Shown here: positions 58,327-64,000 of the stretch, piece by piece
How the letters are laid out: each line of letters begins with the position of its first letter
Numbering within the stretch: position 1 is the first letter of the stretch
NCBI GenBank assembly: GCA_036346275.1
Contig: CM070724.1
Location: 50,469,038 to 50,533,037 of the forward strand
Direction: 5' to 3'
Source: Otatea glauca
Lineage: Eukaryota > Streptophyta > Magnoliopsida > Poales > Poaceae
DNA: 64,000 nucleotides
Notes under the pieces: generated by a model
Told to the model about the DNA's origin: nothing
The model's input: only the letters and a program-made list of their open reading frames with translations
The model's database searches: none
Position numbers and translations under genes: made by a program

Positions 58327-61300
58327 TGTACACAAACTCAATATGGATGAATATCACAATCATACACAGCGAAATCATAATAAAAAATGTTATATATTAA
58401 TTATTAACTTGTTGACCGGCCTTATGGTCGACCTTACATGATTTTGCTATGCAGAGCTAAACTTTAGATAACAAATTAAATTGCAGTAGAAAGAAAATAT
58501 AGATAAACCCCTCATTATACCACAGGCAACTGAGAAGGCTCGCACCATAGATATTCGTCTCTTCGTGGTACTCCTCCTCCAAAGCTGGTGGAGACTCCTC
58601 CTTAACTGGTGATTTTGTTGTTGACAAGGTGAGTACTTAAAGCACTCAACAAGTTGTGCACAGAATGTAAGTCTAACATAACTATATGCAAGGGTTATTC
58701 TAAATGAATGGTTGATATAATTGTTTTGCAATAAAGCAGCATTTAAAAATGAATACAATAAATAAATTGAAAAGACAGTAAAACAAATAATAGTAAAAAT
58801 AACTTTAAGGTATTTCTTAACAGAAAACAGGCCCACAGTCCTAAATCATATTCCAAACCTTCTATGACCCACTGCCTCCCTTTCAAAGTTTCATTTTACA
58901 AAATCTAACACTTAATTGTATTCCCCGAGCATTGTCCATTACTGCGGATACAGCTATCCGAATAGATTTTACACTCTACTGAGGTTATACACTTTGCTCA
59001 CACGATACAATCTACTCACCACGTCTACCGTGACTCGTCGTACAAAAGTATGTGATTGAGCGATCATAACAAAACCTTTCGAAAAATCTTTACCCGAACA
59101 TTGACTCTCCCGGTAAGCCATATACTATCCCTTACCTCAACGGAGGTGAAGTATAGGACCGACATACTGTTGGACCGACGTGAGACCAAAGTACACCACA
59201 TCCTCTACCACAACTACACTTCCATGTAACCACACTTGACTCAGCCCAAAGGCTTGCAAGGCTAAGTCCTTAACTGACTGAGGCAAGACTTCTACAACCC
59301 AACCGTTATACTAGCCCACCTTAGCATACGGTCCCTTGCCACTTGCCTCAATCTAAATTATTTACCACTCCAGTTCATTATTATACACCACGTGCCATCA
59401 ACAAGTCAACATCGTTTCGTGACACATGTCACTAAAACTCAATATCATTATGTGACAACACCTGACACACCTTTCATAAACATGTTTTATTTTTTATTAG
59501 TCAAATTGATTTTGATTTTCAAAAGATATGAGTTGTACAGGGCATATCTAAGCAAACTATTAATGATCTAATCATCTCACGTCGGTATCTATTAACAACC
59601 AACTAATAATGATCCATCCTAAGGTGATAAATGATCATCGCATACAAATGACAAGGTAGAATTAATTCAACTACGTTGAATAATTAGATCCCAAACTATT
59701 TTGGAAACAATTCTACACATAAAATAACATACATAATTTAAATCAACATAGCAATTTTGTAGAACTGAGTTCAACATGATCAAAGAACAACTTGCATTGG
59801 GAAAGATCTTGATCTTGCTATGGACCTTGGTCTTGCGTCAAATCTTCACTCTCGTGCGAACTGAGCACTTCGACAACTACGCAAATCGAGAAAATACAAA
59901 ATAAATACCAAACTAGAGAGCAACCAAACTCAAAAAATCAAATAAAATTTACCATTAAATAGATCTCAATTTTATAAATTTTTATAAATTTGAATCACCT
60001 CAATTGGAGCTCGTATGAGGAAGAACAGGCTTTTGAAAATTTTGAAATAAATAAAAATACTCAAAAATATTAAATACATAATTTTTTGAAATTATTTTTG
60101 TATTGAAAAACCCTATTTATGATGTCAACACCAAACCAGCCAATCGCGAGCCAACACGTGGCCCACTGTTCTATGGACCACGTCCACGGCTCAAGCGCGA
60201 GTCCACGATAGACTCGGCACATCGCTGACTCTAGCGCTGACTCACGGGCACACGCGGCGAGACGCGGAGCAAGACGGGCAACATGACATGGACGGCGACG
60301 TGTGGCACGATCTGGATCGCTCACGTTAGATCGGACGGCGGTTCAACGGCGACGCACTCACCAGGCTTGGGGAAGATGACGCGCAATACGGTGCTTTGGC
60401 GACCCTTTGACCTCGGGATTGGACGGATCTAGAAGTGCTCCTCACGGCTAACTCGCTGGTGTCCTTGGCAACGGCGGAGACCCAACCGACAACGAGATCT
60501 GGCGAGAAATAGACAATGGTGCACCATAGTAGCAATGACGAGCTTTTGCGTGGAGAAGACAACGACTCCTGTGACGTTGAGCGGGGAAACCGATGCGGCG
60601 CAAGATGGTGAACACAACAGGGGGTGCAGCGCCTTAAATAAGGGTCTCGACTTCTGTGCTAGCCTCGGAAACCGAATCGACTTGACGAAGGACTCCGCCT
60701 CCGATACGGCAATGACCTCACAGAGACAACAAACGAGAACCGAACATATGGCACGATCGACGAATGCGATGCATCAGATCCGATCTAATCTGAGCCACAC
60801 ACGGAATCGGACGAATGGGACTTGCTAGGGTTTCCAAATGGCCTGTTGAATCTCAGCCACACGTTCATCATCCGACGATTCAAGCGCTAGGGTTCCAAGA
60901 GCCATCTCGCCCGTCCGTTCAAACCAACGGTGAAGATCCGTCTTCACAATCAAGCAGGCCAAACGGGCTGGCGAGAAGGGAGACCAGGCCCGACAGCGAT
61001 ACGGCCCAATTACTGTTTATCCGGATTTCCCAAGGTTTTCCATTCAAAAATATTTCCCGAAAATAGTTTAAGCCAAATAAAATAGTAAAAATATCAGAAA
61101 AATTTATAAAAATATTTTGAGATATTTGGATCTCAATATAAAATATTTTTAATAAAATTTTCATTTAAACTTTTCAAAGAAGTAAATAATATCCATAAAT
61201 GGCATAATTCAAAAATACAAAATAAATTTCAAAAATTCAGAAAATGAATAAATAAAAATATTAAAATATTTTAAACCAAAAATTGGGGTGTTACAAACCT

Positions 61301-62613
61301 CCCCCTTAACAGAATCTCAACCTCGAGATTCAGGGCTGACTGAGGAATATGTTAGAAAACTTTGACTTCAGATCTTTCTCATGCTCCCAGGTGGCTTCAC
61401 TTTCAAAATGATTGCTCCACTGAACTCTGAAAAAGCGAATTGACTTGCTTTTGGTTTTACGCTCCATCATATACAAAATCTTAATCGGATGCTCCTTGTA
61501 AGTCAAATCTTCCTGTAGCTCAATTGCTTCCAACGGTGTCTGTTTTGCTGGCACTCTGAGACACTTCTTCAACTGAGAGACATGAAACATATCATACATA
61601 CCTGTCAATGACTGAGGCAACTCCTACTGATATGCAACCTCTCCTCGACAGCTCAAGATTTTGAGCGGATCAACTATCTTGGTGCAAGCTTTACTTTAGC
61701 GTAAAACCTTTTAACACTTTTAAGAGGGGTAACTCTGAGATACACGAAATCTACTAGCTCAAAGCTCAACTCCCATCGACGATTATCAGCATAACTCTTC
61801 TGTCTCGACCGAGCCACTTTCAACCTTTCTCTAATCATGGCAATCTGTTCTTCAGCTTCTTTAAGAATATCAAGTCCAAAAATAAGACGCTCTCTTGTCT
61901 CATTCTAATTCAAAGGAGTACGACAAGTACGACCATATAAAGGTTCAAATAGCGACATTTGCAAATTTGCTTGGTAGTTATTGTTATAAGTGAATGCTGC
62001 ATACGGCAAATATTTGCCCTATGAAATAGCATGAGCTAATGCACAAGCTCTCAGCATATCCTCTAAAATCTGGTTAACTCTTTCTGTTTGTCCATTTGTC
62101 TGCGAATGATAAGCTGTACTAAAATTCAAACGAGTCCCCATTGCTTCATGTAACTTATTCCAAAATCTCGAGAAAAATTGGGTACCTCTGTCTGACACTA
62201 TCTTCTTGGGCACTCCATACAAACACACAATTCTTGACATATATAGCTCTGCCAAACGACCTCCTGAATAAGTAGTCTTAACTGGTATGAAATGAAAAAC
62301 TTTGGTCAAACGATCAACGATAACCCGTATGGAATCATAACCACTCTGGGTTCTAGGAAAACCAGAAATAAAATCCATACCAATTTCGTCCCGCTTCTAT
62401 TCAGGAACCCATAACGGTTGTAACAAACCAGCAGGTTTTTGATGCATTGCCTTTACTCCCTAACACACATCATTTTAACTTTTCAAAGAATTAAATAATA
62501 TCCATAAATGGCATAATTCAAAAATACAAAATAAATTCCAAATAAAATTTAAAAAATTCAAAAAATAAATAAATAATACTAAAATATTTTAGACCAAAAA
62601 TTGGAGTGTTACA
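58327..62613 (-). mobile_element. Internally deleted Ty3/gypsy chromovirus
   Basis: On the minus strand a 5' LTR fragment (62613 to about 62478, starting TGTAACACTCC) is followed directly by the C-terminal half of pol. Next come a polypurine tract (aagggggagg, about 61310-61298) and a 3' LTR starting TGTAACACCCC at 61295. The LTR runs left to about 58327 (tgtacacaaac). The two LTR starts match over about 135 bp. Gag, protease, RT and most of the 5' LTR are missing. The outer flanks give no clear target duplication, so the left border is approximate. Confidence 0.75.
61330..62478 (-). pseudogene. Chromovirus integrase and chromodomain fragment
   Basis: Read on the minus strand. The integrase core has MDFISGFPRTQSGYDS, then VSDRGTQFFSRFW and YHSQTNGQTERVNQILEDML, which carry the D,D,E catalytic residues (62378-62019). 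After stops at about 62019 it continues GKYLPYAAFTYNNNYQ... and then a C-terminal chromodomain-like part (61620-61330, MYDMFHVSQLKKCLR and RVQWSNHFESEATWEHE). The chromodomain places it in the chromovirus branch of Ty3/gypsy. In-frame stops show it is dead. Confidence 0.85.
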
Positions 62614-62618
62614 TCACA

Positions 62619-63734
62619 CTTCATGTCCGCTGCAGCATGCCTCCTAATCTCCCTGACTACCTCCCGCGCTCCCTGTTTGCGGCAGCCCAAGTCCTTCTAG
62701 CACGCCAGCGTGGGAGTTGTCGCCCAATGGCCACGGCCACCGCTTCTCGGCGCGAGCGCCTTTTCTGGTGAAAAGGAGGCCAAATCTACAAATGATTTAA
62801 CGGAGGTGCTAGATTTGCGAAAAAACAACCAAATAAGGCTAGAAAAGAGATGATTTCATAGACTGCAATGCAATAGCTTCACTGGTTATGTCTAGTTATT
62901 AACTTAACGAGATATTATCGGAGCTGATGTAGTTCGATATAAAATTATTTTATTTATTATTTAAGTAGTTATTTTTAATTTGAGCTAACGAGTTATTATC
63001 GAATCGACCCTAATTAACTTTTTTTTATTTGAAATAAACTTATTTCAATTTTAAACCTATTAATTAATATTATCGAAGCAATTTTGGATGGAACCTCGCC
63101 AGGCTTTTCACCAGCACTAGCGATGGTTTCCCAAAAGTGGCATGGGGTAAGAGAAGGAAAACGCTGTTTTAGGGCCGGCTCCGTAGATCAAATTGGGATG
63201 CTGTATGATAAATATGGCCCATGGAGCTGAAGATGGCGCGCGTACTCGGCGACTGGTCTGTGCAACCCACCAGGAAAGTCAATGGGCGGAGGGAAATGCT
63301 TCTGTTTCTTTCTCTCTCTCTGTTTTTTTCCCCTTTTTATTCTTTTCATTTACCTGCTCTTTTCATGTTGCAGCTTGTATTTATTTCCTCGTGTTACCTT
63401 TTCCACCATTATTTTATTTAATCTAAAAAAATAAATTAAACTGATGACCAAGTCCAATAAAGATCGAGTACATTTTACTGTTCCTCATTAAAAATATCAA
63501 TGTGCAGGTTGGCCTATTTACAAACCTCGTCATCTTATACAAAATAGTAATGGGCAAGTTTACTTATTCACGCAAATCATCATCTTACATGCATAAAGTT
63601 CTTATCTTCTAGGGTGTTTAATCTAGATAATATCATAGCACTGTATATTCTCATCTACATCGGAATGGCTTCTCAGAATTGTCTAGCCGACCATCGATTG
63701 GCTTTTCGGAATTGCTTACACTCAACGACACTAA
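62619..63734. other. Intergenic, no gene identified
   Basis: A short GC-rich patch (62630-62770) and a pyrimidine-rich tract (63299-63345) are present. Open frames at 63193-63426 are overlapping and low-complexity, so no gene is called. Confidence 0.4.
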
Positions 63735-64000
63735 TTTAGGGTCTCTTTGGTTCATATAATAAGATTATCATGTTTAGTTATAGTTTTTTTTATCAAACTT
63801 GTCTAAGGTTAGGTTATTAAAATTGAAGTCACACTTTATTTTGCTACACTTTTTTGAGTTAATGACGCGTGGGACCTAGATGGCAAAAAGGAATCTTGCC
63901 ACAGGTGTGGCTATGAACCAAACACAGGTCTAATTAACTCGATCAAATTTGCCTAACTTGAGGCGTAGCAAAATGTGGCAAAGTTTGACTATGAACCAAA
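63735..64000. mobile_element. MITE (partial or nested) at the window end
   Basis: Begins near tagggtctctttggttcata. The complementary end atgaaccaaa appears twice, at about 63913 and at 63991-64000, so either two nested copies are present or the element continues past the window. The interior has a gtggcaaagt/cttgccac-type inverted segment and no coding sequence. Confidence 0.6.

Noticed and set aside
63193..63426. Two overlapping plus-strand frames with a hydrophobic Phe-rich tail
   Set aside because: The tail is the translation of a pyrimidine-rich tract; no splice context or family match.
1..64000. tRNA, rRNA or snRNA genes
   Set aside because: None were recognised by eye. A covariance-model scan would be needed to exclude short RNA genes.

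Overview
The window is nuclear DNA from a flowering plant, almost certainly a grass (Poaceae). Exons are GC-rich, introns and spacers are AT-rich with GT/AG borders, and the spacers are packed with MITEs, nested LTR retrotransposons, a LINE and a Mutator-like element. There is no sign of a prokaryotic or organellar genome. All exon models below were read by eye from splice sites and reading frame.

Five recognisable single-copy genes form the host backbone: a PP2C-type phosphatase (13290-16942, -), methionine aminopeptidase 1D (29199-31801, -), coproporphyrinogen III oxidase (31956-34153, +), proteasome subunit RPN12 (37834-40255, -) and a VIN3-like PHD protein (44057-46660, -). MAP1D and CPOX are divergent, with 154 bp and a G-box between their start codons. 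The CPOX copy has a frame break in exon 1 and no visible plastid transit peptide. A sixth, unrecognised gene model encodes a small protein (about 75 codons, 55313-58090, -).

Repeat layout from left to right: foldback repeats (1-1237); a roughly 11.3 kb Mutator-like element (about 1374-12660) carrying a FAR1-type transposase and a convergent Ulp1-like protease gene, with a 919-bp solo LTR inside its left end; PP2C and its flank; MITE arrays (17.5-19.6 kb); a LINE split by a 5.0-kb solo LTR (20.6-27.6 kb); copia-like debris (27.6-28.4 kb); the MAP1D/CPOX pair; an 886-bp hAT element with a perfect 8-bp target duplication (34.9-35.8 kb); RPN12; tandem repeats (40.6-41.8 kb); the VIN3-like gene; a large inverted-terminal-repeat element with a truncated Ty3/gypsy inside it (47.4-52.3 kb); relatives of the Mutator-like element's end sequences (52.4-53.4 kb); the small-protein gene; and an internally deleted chromovirus (58.3-62.6 kb).

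The host genes serve unrelated housekeeping or regulatory roles: phosphatase signalling, organelle N-terminal methionine removal, tetrapyrrole synthesis, protein degradation and chromatin silencing. Nothing suggests a functional cluster. The most unusual content is in the mobile elements and in the damaged CPOX gene.
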